DNA from: Alistipes sp.
Lineage (GTDB): Bacteria; Bacteroidota; Bacteroidia; Bacteroidales; Rikenellaceae
Direction: 5' to 3'
DNA: 8,647 bases
Assembly (NCBI GenBank): GCA_017934845.1
Contig: JAGBIR010000031.1
Span: 1-8,647, forward strand
A program made the translations under genes and the position numbers. Every line of letters starts with the position of its first letter. The first letter of the stretch is position 1. Under the pieces are notes generated by a model. That model did no database searches and was not told where the DNA came from. It saw only the letters and a program-made list of their open reading frames with translations. This document shows positions 1 through 7,663 of the stretch, in pieces.

Positions 1-6
1 ACTGCA

Positions 7-2382
7 ATGAAAAAGATATTTTACTATACGATAAGCGCATTGATGGCGGTAGCTCTGCTGAGCTCTTGTAGCGATGTTATGCAGCTTGATGAGCCGCAGT
101 TGCCAATGGCCGACGACGGAGCTGTTGTTATGGAGTTCGCAGCCGACGGTGCCGATGTTACCCGTGCTGCCGATATGGCCGACACAGCTATGGAGTACGC
201 GCTCAATACATTGGACATTATGATCTTTACCGATGGCGCAACCGACGAGGAGAAGCTGCTCGACTATCATCAGCGCGCAGCGGCTACCGGCCCCAGCGGA
301 AAGCTCTCGTTGGGTAAGTCGCGCGATAAGTTCGAGGTTGGCAAGAAGTATTGGGTATATGTTGTTGCCAACTCATCGGCCGACGAGTCGGTTTTCGCTC
401 AGATTGGCAATGTTAAGGCTCTGAAGGATTTGGAGCAGGAGGATAAGAACATCCATTTGACAGGTGTTTCGGATATGGCCCCCAGCTACTTCTTGATGGA
501 TGGTGTGGCATATAGCGGCGCGACCGAGCAGGTTGCTGCCGTCGAGTTGAACGATGGCGACAAGAGTGTTCGTACGACGAAGATCAGCGTTACGTTGCGT
601 CGTGCAGCGGTAAAGGTTGTCGTAAAGCTCATCGCCGGTAGTGATGTTGAGTTTGCCGATCAGATTGCCGGAAGTACAGCGGGTTATTACCTTCGTAATA
701 TGCCCTATGCAACTCAGGTTATTGCTCCCAACACTCTGCTTGCACAGAGCCAGCTTACTACTACAACCGAGACCCAATCAAACCACTTTAATTGGGTGCG
801 TGACGATGCCGGCAATATTACAGGAGTCGAGGTTACGGCTTACTTCTACGCTCATAAGTGGGAGACAAATAACGCCTTTACGCAGGCTACAAACCTTATT
901 GTCGATATTCCTATCATCTACTCGGCGGAGAATGGTGGTGTGGTAACTACTACCGAGCACGTGTCGAACTACTATCAGATCCCTATGTCGCGTAACTTTA
1001 CTTTCGAGCGTAACCACTACTACGAGGTTACGGCAAACGTAAATGCGCCGGGTGCTGACGATGTGTCGGAGCCTGTCGAGCTTGAGGATTTGAAATATGC
1101 TGCCGAGCCGTGGATCGAGACTCAGATTGAGGTTGGTGGCGAGGTTGGCCCTACCTACCTGAAGGTTAATCATAACGAGTTGAAGATATATAACTCGAGT
1201 ATCGATAGCGAGACGCTGGTGTTTGCCTCTTCATCGCCTGTTTCAATCACGGTGAAGGATGCTTACTACATCGATAAGTTTGGTGTGCAGCAGAATATCA
1301 GCGCGGCGGCATACAATATCTCGGGTTATACCGAGAGTGGCGCAATCGCAGGTAAGATTACTGTCGAGAGTGACGAGCCTACCAACAACACAATCCGTTA
1401 CTTTACACTCGTAGTGACCAATGAGTCGGGCGATGTTGAGGAGATTAAGGTTGAGCAGTATCCGTTGGTATATATCGTCAATAAGTTGGGTCACTACTCA
1501 TATCGTGACGACTTCTACGCTACAAACAGCAATGGCGTTGACGATTTGGACAATGAGAACAAGCCTACAACCTACGATTATGCAGGCGATAACGTCGCTC
1601 GCGTGGGCCTGAACAGTTGGAATTCAGATACCAAGACTTGGAGTTACAGCTACAACGGTGACTACTACTTCTGGTATTCGAAGGTAAATCGTGAGACCTA
1701 TATCGGCAATAATTATGACGACGACGAGATTGGTCGCTCTAATATCGATTACTATCGTTGGACTACCGAGACTGAGCGCCAGTGGGTTCAAACAGGTAAC
1801 TCTCCGTGGCAGGGCGAGTGGCAGTATGTCACGACAACATCGAAGAGCCACTCTAATGCGCAGGATCCGGGCAATGCTCGAATGTATCACGTTCGCATAA
1901 CTTCATCTTCGGAGCACTATATGTTGGGTGTGCCGCGTCAGACTACAAGCAGCAACCTCAGCTATAGCTACACCGACCCGGGTGAGGATAACGCCAAGCT
2001 GGTATCGCCTTCGTTTATGATTGCATCGCGTTTGGGATTCGTCAACACGGGTAGTTCATCAACACTTAGCAGGGCTTCGACCGAGGAGCAGCGTTTGGCA
2101 CTCTTCCGCGACCACTGTGCAAACTACGTTGAGGTGGCTCAGGATGGCTCAATCTACGACGATTGGCGTCTGCCGACCGAGGCCGAGCTGAATATCATCA
2201 TCGGCTTGCAGGGTACGGCCAGCAATAGTGCCGATGCTATCGACTACCTGCTCAATGCGGTTTACTACTACGCTGCCAATGGCCGAGTGTTCAACCCGGG
2301 CAACGACGATAACGAATCTTCGGCTCCAGCTACAACAAGCTCTTGGTCGGTACGTTGTGTGCGCGACGAGTATGGCAAGTAA
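7..2382 (+). CDS. Fimbrillin-like surface lipoprotein with a C-terminal lectin-like domain (putative fimbrial tip/adhesin subunit)
   Basis: Predicted outer-surface lipoprotein of 791 residues, probably a fimbrial accessory or tip subunit. The N-terminus is a lipoprotein signal peptide: two lysines, a hydrophobic core, then LLSSC with the acylated Cys at 21. A VTRAAD stretch at 51-56 resembles the Arg site where fimbrillin propeptides are cut. Residues about 63-350 read as a fimbrillin (Mfa/FimB-like) beta region, ending in the family-like strand 'RNHYYEV' at 335-341 and followed by a PW strand near 368. Residues about 384-487 look like a BACON/Ig-type domain that ends in 'VEQYP'. The C-terminus has DWRLPTEAEL (719-728) and SVRCVRD (781-787), hallmarks of FISUMP/DUF1566-like domains with a C-type-lectin fold. 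The ATG at 7 is chosen because it gives the signal peptide; only 6 upstream bases are visible. It ends in stacked in-frame stops TAA TAA TGA. The next gene starts 33 bases on, so one operon is likely. Family placement is from motifs, and the ligand is unknown. Confidence 0.85.
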   Translation: MKKIFYYTISALMAVALLSSCSDVMQLDEPQLPMADDGAVVMEFAADGADVTRAADMADTAMEYALNTLDIMIFTDGATDEEKLLDYHQRAAATGPSGKLSLGKSRDKFEVGKKYWVYVVANSSADESVFAQIGNVKALKDLEQEDKNIHLTGVSDMAPSYFLMDGVAYSGATEQVAAVELNDGDKSVRTTKISVTLRRAAVKVVVKLIAGSDVEFADQIAGSTAGYYLRNMPYATQVIAPNTLLAQSQLTTTTETQSNHFNWVRDDAGNITGVEVTAYFYAHKWETNNAFTQATNLIVDIPIIYSAENGGVVTTTEHVSNYYQIPMSRNFTFERNHYYEVTANVNAPGADDVSEPVELEDLKYAAEPWIETQIEVGGEVGPTYLKVNHNELKIYNSSIDSETLVFASSSPVSITVKDAYYIDKFGVQQNISAAAYNISGYTESGAIAGKITVESDEPTNNTIRYFTLVVTNESGDVEEIKVEQYPLVYIVNKLGHYSYRDDFYATNSNGVDDLDNENKPTTYDYAGDNVARVGLNSWNSDTKTWSYSYNGDYYFWYSKVNRETYIGNNYDDDEIGRSNIDYYRWTTETERQWVQTGNSPWQGEWQYVTTTSKSHSNAQDPGNARMYHVRITSSSEHYMLGVPRQTTSSNLSYSYTDPGEDNAKLVSPSFMIASRLGFVNTGSSSTLSRASTEEQRLALFRDHCANYVEVAQDGSIYDDWRLPTEAELNIIIGLQGTASNSADAIDYLLNAVYYYAANGRVFNPGNDDNESSAPATTSSWSVRCVRDEYGK

Positions 2383-2415
2383 TAATGAATATTCACCGAT
2401 AAAACAGTTAGAACT

Positions 2416-5400
2416 ATGATAAGAAGATTTTTCTCAACAATTATAGCCGCCGTAGGCATCCTCTTCCTGGCCACTGCGTGCCATCAGGACGATATGCCTG
2501 CGTGGAACGACTCAATGGCGGGCGTTCCGGAGGGTTATGTGAAGATCTCGTTCGAGGCTTCGGCTCCGGCAATGGATGTTGTCGATGTTCGTGCTGCCGA
2601 TCCCGACGGTGTGGATATTCACAACCTTACACTCTTCTGCTTCAACGAGTATGGCTTGTTCATCTCGCTGGAGAGAGCCAATATCGTTGCCGACAAGACA
2701 AAGCCTTCGGAGTCGGGTACCTACGAGGCTGTCATCCCCGAGCAGAGCTACATTATCCACTTTGTAGCCAACCAGAATCCCGAGCTGTTGACCAACGAGA
2801 TGTTTGCCAACAAGACCGAGGATCCGGTGCAGAGCGATATGGTGGGTGCGTCGGGTATGCTGGTCTATTGGACACGTTTCGTGCGTGACGGAGAGGGTAC
2901 TATCGAGGAGCAGCTTCGCGCCGAGCATGGAGGTGCGGGTATCAAACTCATTCGCAATCAGGCAAAGGTGTCGATTGAGAATTGGGAGACCGCATATCTG
3001 CACGTTACGGGCTTTGTAACTACAAATATCCACGCTTTTGGTACGGTGGCACCTTACCACCCGACAAAGCGATTCCCCTCGTATGGTACAGCCTTCGAGT
3101 GGCCGGGCGACGAGCCGTTTGTTACTCTGCCCGAGAACAATGCTAAGCTGTCGGATATTACCGATATCAACACCAAAGCCGAGGAGTATATCTTCGAGCA
3201 CGAGAATAGCTTTGAGGATCCTGTGAGCGTGATTATCAAAGGCCACAAGCCCAACCAGAGCGAGGCCGACGACCTCTATTATCGCGTGATGCTTATCGAC
3301 AAGGCCGGCGAGCAGATTATGATTCGTCGTAACCACCACTACTCGATTAATATCGTAGGTGCGCTCTCGTATGGCCAGAAGAGTTTCGAGGAAGCCCTTA
3401 CAGCTCCCGCAACAAACAACGTGTGGGTTGCCGTTGACGATTGGGTAAACGAGATTAGCGACGGAGGCTACACTTTGGCCGTAAAGGAGACCGCTGTGGT
3501 GTTGGCCGATAGCGAGGGCGGTAAGTCTTACGAGTTGGAGTACACACTTTCGACTACATCGGCTACGCTTACCGCTGCCGACATCGCGCAGGTTGAGTGG
3601 CTGGATGGCAATACCATCGCTTCGCACTCGTTCCAGCACGACTTTACGGTAGCTGCGGATGGTAAGTCGGCTACGGGTAAGATTACTATCCAGCTCCACC
3701 AGATGGGTGGCGACGAGTCGCACTACGGTAAGATTAAGATTAAGTATGGTCGCTTGCAGCGTCATACCGAGCTTTATATGATTAAGACCCAGAAGTTTAC
3801 CCCTTCGTGGGTAGGTACTCAGATTTATGGCGGTAAGACCGAGGAGTTTGTGACCTTTAAGTTTACCGTTCCCGAGACTTGTCCCGACGTGTTGTTCCCC
3901 TTCCCGGTGCTGATTTCGGTAAACTCACTCGACCCGCGTTCGTCGGCAGGTATGAAGCTGCCCGTATTGCGTGAGGGCGAAGAGGGTTACTTCGGCGAGG
4001 ATAATGATTTGGGTTACAAGTATGTCTATACGGTTGAACAACCCGGCCCGCAGCGCGTCTATATGCATAACATCCTTACTTACGAGGATGGTGCTACCGA
4101 TAAGATCACTATCGAGGCGAAGTTCTTTGAGTCGCTAACCAAGCAGTTTAGCTATGCTCACCACAATCAGGCCATTACGGTTAGCAAACTGGAGAAGTAT
4201 AAGGTCCCCGGCACGCCCGAGCACGAGGAGTGGGTTTACTATCGCTTGGTTCCCAAGAAGATTAATGCTCCGGTACATTTCGATATGATTATGGTCGATA
4301 ATGATACCGACCAGCTGCTGAATGCCGGTGCCAACGACGAGTTTATGCTCTATTCAAAGACACTCGACTATTTTGTCGATGGCGAGGAGGCTGCAGCAGG
4401 TTTGCACGGCGGTGCAGAGTTCGATTGTACATTCTATCCCGTTGACGAGAGCCACTGGCAGACATCAGCCAACGGACGTGTGATGATGTTTATGCCCAAG
4501 AACGTCAATAAGACGGGCGAGGAGGTTGGCCACTACTCGATTTGTATGAAGACCAACCGCGCAGAGTCTGACGACTTGGTGCGTATCTCGTCGAATCAGC
4601 CCAACCAGCTCTCGGCTCACCCCGATAAGGCGGGTCAGACCTATGCGGGTAAGTCATATCGCTCTTGTATCTTTGAGCTTGCAACCTACCATCCGTTCCG
4701 CTTTGCTGCGCAGATTTCAGTCGATGGTGGCGAGCCGGTGGGTACGTGGGCTACAGGCACAGATGCCGATCCCGTTGATAATATCAAGTGGAGCTACGAG
4801 CCTTCGCAGAGTGTTGACATTCACTTCGAGGTTACCAGTTTCCAGGGTACCGACGACCGCTCGGCCGATCCCTTCGGTACGGCGTTCGATATCTATATCG
4901 ATGCTCCTATGCTCGAGATCGATCAGGCGCGTTTGCAGTCGATGGGTCTTGCGGGCAAACTCAGAGCCGACTCTTCAAAGCCCGGACGCTTTATCTATAC
5001 GGTCGATAAGAGTCGCGAGGTAGAGCGAACATTCGGCAATGGCGATGCTGTGAAGTATGTAGATAATACTACGGGTGGCGTCAATCAGACGGGCGAGCGC
5101 AAGACTTTGCCTTTCCGCACTAAATCGGTTACAAGTGCCGGCGAGATTAGAATCTCGTCAGACAAGAATGTTGTGGTATTCTTCGACAAGGTGTTTAAGG
5201 TAACCAACGAGCTGATTGAGGGCTCTATCAAGTACGAGGATAATGGCACGACCTACGACGTTGCACGCAACGAGTTTGTAGCATTCTTCGTTCAGAACAC
5301 AGGCGTTCGTATCGGTGCAATTACCATTACGGATGATGGAAAGTTTAGCCTTAACTTGCGTAAGGAGTATGCCTTCGACTGGTATAACGATAAGGTTGAG

Positions 5401-5517
5401 TTCGACTACATACGTGGCGACAAGGTTTACGACTTGGTGTTCGACAGTCTCGACGATTTGTATCGTAAGATGGAGAATGGCCAGACCATTGTCTTGACCG
5501 AGGCTCAAACCGACTAA
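2416..5517 (+). CDS. Large fimbrillin-like (Mfa/DUF4906-like) surface lipoprotein, 1033 aa
   Basis: Second lipoprotein of the locus, 1033 residues, likely exported and anchored on the cell surface. The signal peptide (MIRRFF, hydrophobic stretch, LATAC) puts the lipidated Cys at 22. VRAAD at 58-62 parallels the RAAD of the upstream protein and could be a propeptide cleavage point. Residues about 40-345 form a fimbrillin-like region with the closing strand 'RRNHHYSINIVG' (304-315) and a 'VAVDDW' strand (338-343). Residues about 351-460 look like a BACON/Ig-type beta domain. The remainder is beta-rich and contains two similar segments, about 476-555 and 798-870. Both share an F-rich strand, an 'LISVNSLD / DIYIDAPML' strand and a 'YVYTVEQPG / FIYTVDKSR' strand, suggesting a duplicated Ig-like module. 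No catalytic motif is seen. The ATG is preceded by AT-rich sequence without a Shine-Dalgarno, normal for Bacteroidetes. Cotranscription with the upstream gene is inferred from the 33-base gap. It could be an anchor, a length regulator or a tip subunit; the sequence alone does not decide. Confidence 0.85.
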   Translation: MIRRFFSTIIAAVGILFLATACHQDDMPAWNDSMAGVPEGYVKISFEASAPAMDVVDVRAADPDGVDIHNLTLFCFNEYGLFISLERANIVADKTKPSESGTYEAVIPEQSYIIHFVANQNPELLTNEMFANKTEDPVQSDMVGASGMLVYWTRFVRDGEGTIEEQLRAEHGGAGIKLIRNQAKVSIENWETAYLHVTGFVTTNIHAFGTVAPYHPTKRFPSYGTAFEWPGDEPFVTLPENNAKLSDITDINTKAEEYIFEHENSFEDPVSVIIKGHKPNQSEADDLYYRVMLIDKAGEQIMIRRNHHYSINIVGALSYGQKSFEEALTAPATNNVWVAVDDWVNEISDGGYTLAVKETAVVLADSEGGKSYELEYTLSTTSATLTAADIAQVEWLDGNTIASHSFQHDFTVAADGKSATGKITIQLHQMGGDESHYGKIKIKYGRLQRHTELYMIKTQKFTPSWVGTQIYGGKTEEFVTFKFTVPETCPDVLFPFPVLISVNSLDPRSSAGMKLPVLREGEEGYFGEDNDLGYKYVYTVEQPGPQRVYMHNILTYEDGATDKITIEAKFFESLTKQFSYAHHNQAITVSKLEKYKVPGTPEHEEWVYYRLVPKKINAPVHFDMIMVDNDTDQLLNAGANDEFMLYSKTLDYFVDGEEAAAGLHGGAEFDCTFYPVDESHWQTSANGRVMMFMPKNVNKTGEEVGHYSICMKTNRAESDDLVRISSNQPNQLSAHPDKAGQTYAGKSYRSCIFELATYHPFRFAAQISVDGGEPVGTWATGTDADPVDNIKWSYEPSQSVDIHFEVTSFQGTDDRSADPFGTAFDIYIDAPMLEIDQARLQSMGLAGKLRADSSKPGRFIYTVDKSREVERTFGNGDAVKYVDNTTGGVNQTGERKTLPFRTKSVTSAGEIRISSDKNVVVFFDKVFKVTNELIEGSIKYEDNGTTYDVARNEFVAFFVQNTGVRIGAITITDDGKFSLNLRKEYAFDWYNDKVEFDYIRGDKVYDLVFDSLDDLYRKMENGQTIVLTEAQTD

Positions 5518-5614
5518 CCCCGATAGGGTGGGGCTGAATGTGGCCCGACAGAATTTTGATAATAAAAGGTTATAACAAAAGTTTTTTCAAGTTGATTTTT
5601 TTATTGTAGTTGTT

Positions 5615-5642
5615 GCCCCTCGCATTGCCGAGGGGCTTTTTT
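5615..5642 (+). terminator. Intrinsic terminator of the lipoprotein operon
   Basis: A perfect 8-bp stem, GCCCCTCG (5615-5622) with CGAGGGGC (5629-5636), encloses the 6-base loop CATTGC and is followed at once by six T (5637-5642). It lies 97 bases after the stop of the 1033-residue lipoprotein gene. A smaller hairpin, CCCC (5518-5521) with GGGG (5530-5533), sits directly after that stop but lacks a T-tract, so this one is the likely end of the transcript. Confidence 0.9.
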
Positions 5643-5681
5643 GTGGTTCGATGAAAAGCTATGCAAGAATATTTGGGTAGG

Positions 5682-5796
5682 ATAAAACTCTCCCCTTAAG
5701 ATAGGGGGAGTCCCCTTTAGGGGGGAGGGGGTATGTTGTTGAATTCAAAATTCAAAATTCAAAATTAAGGCTGGCGCAACGGAAATTACTGCAACA
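5682..5796 (+). repeat. Direct repeat copy A (palindrome, TTCAAAA heptamers, CGCAACGGAAA tail)
   Basis: First copy of a composite repeat also found at 6132-6248 in the same orientation. Shared order: 'ATAAAA(A)CTCTCCCC', an imperfect palindrome around TAAGATA, 'GGGGTATGTTGTTGAATTC', a run of 7-base TTCAAAA units (three here, 5744-5764), then CGCAACGGAAA and GCAACA. This copy has 11-12 extra bases (around GTCCCCTTTAG, 5710-5720) that form an additional CCCC-TTTA-GGGG hairpin, missing in copy B. Non-coding; the origin is unknown. Confidence 0.8.
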
Positions 5797-5849
5797 GATA
5801 ATGTCATGCCACCGAGCCAAAGGCGAGGATTGGCAGCAAAAGAAATGTC

Positions 5850-6048
5850 ATGCCACAATTGGGTAAAGTATTGATTTACAAGTACGCAAGTGCTACCCTT
5901 ACCCAATTGACTGGCATCAACCTTATATAAAACCCTCGCTACCAAGTCCGTATCTGCGAGGTAGTAATTCCCAAAGGTAGATTCCAATCATTAGCACAAG
6001 GCGATGTTGTTGGTATCTGTTAACAAGTACGTTGTGCTAATGTGGAAT
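5850..6048. repeat. Three tandem hairpins with different stems and a similar loop motif
   Basis: Hairpin a pairs ATGCCA + CAATTGGGTAA (5850-5866) with TTACCCAATTG + TGGCAT (5899-5917), with a 2-base bulge. Hairpin b pairs CCTCGC (5934-5939) with GCGAGG (5956-5961). Hairpin c pairs 5981-5999 with 6032-6048: ATTCCA and CATTAGCACAA both match fully, with a 2-base bulge. The stems are unrelated, but each loop holds a close version of one 11-mer: TTACAAGTACG (5876-5886), TACCAAGTCCG (5940-5950) and TAACAAGTACG (6021-6031). This looks like structured DNA or RNA in which pairing is kept while stem sequence varies. No function is known to me. A decayed coding repeat is the main alternative, since 'VLVN'-like codons fall in the motif on the minus strand. 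Confidence 0.6.
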
Positions 6049-6074
6049 GACGGCCTGCGGGGCGGGAATGATTA

Positions 6075-6169
6075 TACCCCTCTGTCCTGCGGACATCTCC
6101 CCTATATTAGGGGCGAAATTTTAGTAGTAAAATAAAAACTCTCCCCCTAAGATAGGGGGGGGAGGGGTA
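6075..6169. repeat. Facing pair of palindromic intergenic elements
   Basis: Two members of one short repeat family face each other. The first (6075-6113) reads TACCCCTC, then a small hairpin TGTC-CTGCG-GACA, TCTCCCC, TATATTA, GGGG. The second (6139-6169) is the reverse orientation: CTCTCCCCCTAAGATAGGGG running into GAGGGGTA, with its small hairpin deleted. The pair is therefore bounded by TACCCCTC and GAGGGGTA. Related elements lie at 5688-5733, 7868-7895 and 7985-8026. The second half overlaps direct repeat copy B. Confidence 0.7.
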
Positions 6170-6248
6170 TGTTGTTGAATTCAAAATTCAGAATTCAGAA
6201 TTCAAAATTCAAAATTGTTTTGCTTACGCAACGGAAAATACAGCAACA
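6132..6248 (+). repeat. Direct repeat copy B (five TTCAAAA/TTCAGAA heptamers)
   Basis: Second copy of the composite repeat described at 5682-5796, 450 bases downstream in the same orientation. The heptamer run has five units here (6180-6214: TTCAAAA, TTCAGAA, TTCAGAA, TTCAAAA, TTCAAAA) against three in copy A, so unit number varies. It ends in CGCAACGGAAA (6228-6238) and CAGCAACA (6241-6248). The central hairpin of copy A is deleted here. Non-coding. Confidence 0.8.
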
Positions 6249-6353
6249 ATAGCTTGCGGTGTGTAAATAAAGGATAATGCCACGGAATCTTTCAGTGAGA
6301 CCCTAAAATACTGAAGATCATAACGTGAGCAACGAAGGAAATAATCACAAAAT

Positions 6354-6385
6354 TTTGTTTTTTTGAATTATAAATTCTACCTTTG
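6354..6385 (+). promoter_or_regulatory. Bacteroidetes-type promoter for rplY-pth
   Basis: TTTG at 6354-6357 and TACCTTTG at 6378-6385 are separated by exactly 20 bases, matching the Bacteroidetes housekeeping consensus (TTTG, 19-21 bases, TAnnTTTG). Transcription should begin around 6391-6394, giving a leader of roughly 85 bases before the rplY ATG. It is the only good promoter match between the upstream terminator and rplY. Confidence 0.8.
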
Positions 6386-6408
6386 CAGCCGATTCAGGCA
6401 TAATGGGG

Positions 6409-6434
6409 CTCACCTTCGAGTGTTTTTTGGTGGG
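6409..6434 (+). promoter_or_regulatory. Possible hairpin in the rplY leader
   Basis: CTCACC (6409-6414) can pair with GGTGGG (6429-6434) around a 14-base, T-rich loop, with one G-U pair, inside the predicted 5' leader. Ribosomal protein genes often have structured leaders, but this stem is short and I do not recognise a known motif. Regulation is inference only. Confidence 0.25.
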
Positions 6435-6476
6435 TTGAGTAATGCCGCAGGTTATACATTAAAATTTTATAAAACT

Positions 6477-7037
6477 ATGAAAACACTTGAAATTAAGGCC
6501 GTTAAGCGTGACGGTTTTGGTAAGAAGGCCGCTAAGGCTTATCGCCGTGAGGGTTTGATCCCTTGTATTATCTATGGTAACGGTGAGGAGGTTGCATTCA
6601 CTGTTGACACAAAGGCTGTAAAGCCCTTGATTTACACTCCCGACTCTTACGTTGTTGAGATCGAGATCGACGGCAAGGTAGAGAAGGCTGTTATGCGCGA
6701 GGTTCAGTTCCACCCTGTACGTGAGCAGATTCTCCACATCGACTTCTATCGTGTTGATGAGTGCAAGCCCGTTGCTATCGCAGTTCCCGTTCGCCTTACA
6801 GGTAATGCTGAGGGTGTGAAGATCGGTGGTAAGTTGGCGTTGTCAGCTCGTAAGTTGGTTGTTAAGGCTATGGTTGACAAGTTGCCCGATGAGATCGTTG
6901 TTGACGTTACTCCTTTGAAGGTTGGTCAGACAATCTTCGTTGGTGACCTCCAGTTCGAGGATTTGACTTTCATTACTCCTGCTACTACTGCAGTTTGCGC
7001 CGTTCGTGTAACTCGTGCTTCACGTGCAGCGAAATAA
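6477..7037 (+). CDS. rplY: 50S ribosomal protein L25 / general stress protein Ctc
   Basis: Large-subunit ribosomal protein that binds 5S rRNA, long CTC form (186 residues). The N-terminal L25 domain (about 1-92) shows the family pattern: MKTLEIKAVKRDGFGKKAAK, then 'RREGLIPCIIYG' (23-34) and the conserved 'VQFHPVREQILHIDFYRV' (76-93). The C-terminal TL5/CTC beta domain (about 95-182) includes 'VPVRLTGNAEGVKIGGKL' (103-120) and ends in a basic tail. The ATG at 6477 is chosen because it begins the family's normal N-terminus. An in-frame TTG at 6363 would add 38 unrelated residues and lies inside the promoter. No Shine-Dalgarno is seen; the upstream bases are A/T-rich, as expected. Codons favour GTT, CGT, GGT and AAG, fitting high expression and unlike the lipoprotein genes. 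The pth gene follows after 12 bases, so they form one operon. Confidence 0.96.
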   Translation: MKTLEIKAVKRDGFGKKAAKAYRREGLIPCIIYGNGEEVAFTVDTKAVKPLIYTPDSYVVEIEIDGKVEKAVMREVQFHPVREQILHIDFYRVDECKPVAIAVPVRLTGNAEGVKIGGKLALSARKLVVKAMVDKLPDEIVVDVTPLKVGQTIFVGDLQFEDLTFITPATTAVCAVRVTRASRAAK

Positions 7038-7049
7038 TTGAAATAGTAG

Positions 7050-7613
7050 ATGAAATACCTCGTTGTAGGATTGGGTAACATAGGTGCCGAGTACACCTCT
7101 ACCCGTCACAACATTGGATTCAGAGTGTTGGATGCCTTGGCTGAGGCATCCAACGTCTCTTTTATGGCGGGACGCTATGGCTCTACGGCCACCGTGCGCC
7201 ATAAAGGCCGTCAGATTCTGCTACTTAAGCCCTCGACATATATGAATCTGTCGGGAAAGGCTGTGCGCTATTGGATGGAGCAGGAGAAGATTCCTATCGA
7301 GAATATTCTTATCGTCTCGGACGATATTGCATTGCCTTTTGGTGAGCTGCGTATGCGTAAGAAGGGCAGCGCGGGAGGCCATAACGGCTTGAAGAATATC
7401 TCGGAACTACTGGGCAGAGAGGATTATGCCCGCATACGCTTTGGTGTGGGAGGCGACTTTGCACGCGGCCATCAGGTCGATTATGTGCTGGGTGAGTTCT
7501 CCGACGACGAGGAGAAGACCCTGCCCGATAGACTTAAGGTCTTTGGTAACGCAATTTTGTCGTTCGCTACGGCAGGCCCCGACCTTACAATGAATACCTT
7601 CAATAAAAAATAG
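7050..7613 (+). CDS. pth: Peptidyl-tRNA hydrolase (bacterial Pth)
   Basis: Cytoplasmic enzyme that cleaves the ester bond of peptidyl-tRNAs dropped from ribosomes, recycling tRNA. At 187 residues it is normal length for the family. Key residues are all present: 'VGLGNIG' with Asn10, 'TRHNIGF' with catalytic His20, 'PSTYMNLSG' with Asn66, 'SDDIALPFG' with catalytic-type Asp91, and '[12 protein letters not shown]' with Asn112. The usual Pro of GLGNPG is Ile here, which I believe is common in Bacteroidetes. The ATG is 12 bases after the rplY stop, implying co-transcription from the rplY promoter and a shared translation role. An intrinsic terminator follows 20 bases after the stop. No anomalies seen. 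Confidence 0.97.
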   Translation: MKYLVVGLGNIGAEYTSTRHNIGFRVLDALAEASNVSFMAGRYGSTATVRHKGRQILLLKPSTYMNLSGKAVRYWMEQEKIPIENILIVSDDIALPFGELRMRKKGSAGGHNGLKNISELLGREDYARIRFGVGGDFARGHQVDYVLGEFSDDEEKTLPDRLKVFGNAILSFATAGPDLTMNTFNKK

Positions 7614-7633
7614 GGTATAATGCTAATGGAGAG

Positions 7634-7663
7634 TAGGAGTTCCTTTGGGAGCTCCTATTTTTT
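7634..7663 (+). terminator. Intrinsic terminator of the rplY-pth operon
   Basis: A 10-bp stem with one G-T wobble, TAGGAGTTCC (7634-7643) with GGAGCTCCTA (7648-7657), encloses the loop TTTG and is followed by six T (7658-7663). It begins 20 bases past the pth stop. There is no T-run on the other strand, so it works rightward only. Confidence 0.92.

Larger units (their letters stand above)
5643..6353. other. Gene-poor intergenic region dense in repeats and hairpins
   Basis: About 0.7 kb between the lipoprotein operon terminator and the rplY promoter. I see no convincing gene. The longest minus-strand frame (5987 down to 5745) begins with TTG straight after stop codons and runs through two hairpins and into the TTCAAAA heptamers. 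The region holds a pair of ~115-bp direct repeats, palindromic elements shared with the region after pth, three conserved-loop hairpins, and a 12-base direct repeat (ATGTCATGCCAC at 5801-5812 and 5845-5856). The stretch 6249-6353, just upstream of the rplY promoter, shows nothing I can name. Confidence 0.7.

Noticed and set aside
2512..3765. Long minus-strand frame (417 codons) opposite the 1033-residue lipoprotein gene
   Set aside because: It is a shadow of a clear plus-strand gene, created by its codon bias; no domain, promoter or sensible composition.
5518..5533. CCCC/GGGG hairpin after the lipoprotein stop as the operon terminator
   Set aside because: The stem is only 4 bp and no T-run follows; the hairpin at 5615-5642 is far stronger.
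5745..5987. 80-codon minus-strand frame upstream of rplY
   Set aside because: It starts with TTG directly after stop codons, runs through two hairpins and the TTCAAAA heptamers (giving the ending NFEF), and has no promoter or known domain. A decayed gene remains possible.
5682..6248. CRISPR array
   Set aside because: The repeats are two long copies plus 7-base units with no regular unique spacers and no cas genes.
6363..6476. In-frame TTG start that would extend L25 by 38 residues
   Set aside because: The extension lies in the promoter's -7 region and leader, resembles no L25 N-terminus, and the ATG at 6477 gives the normal start MKTLEIKA.
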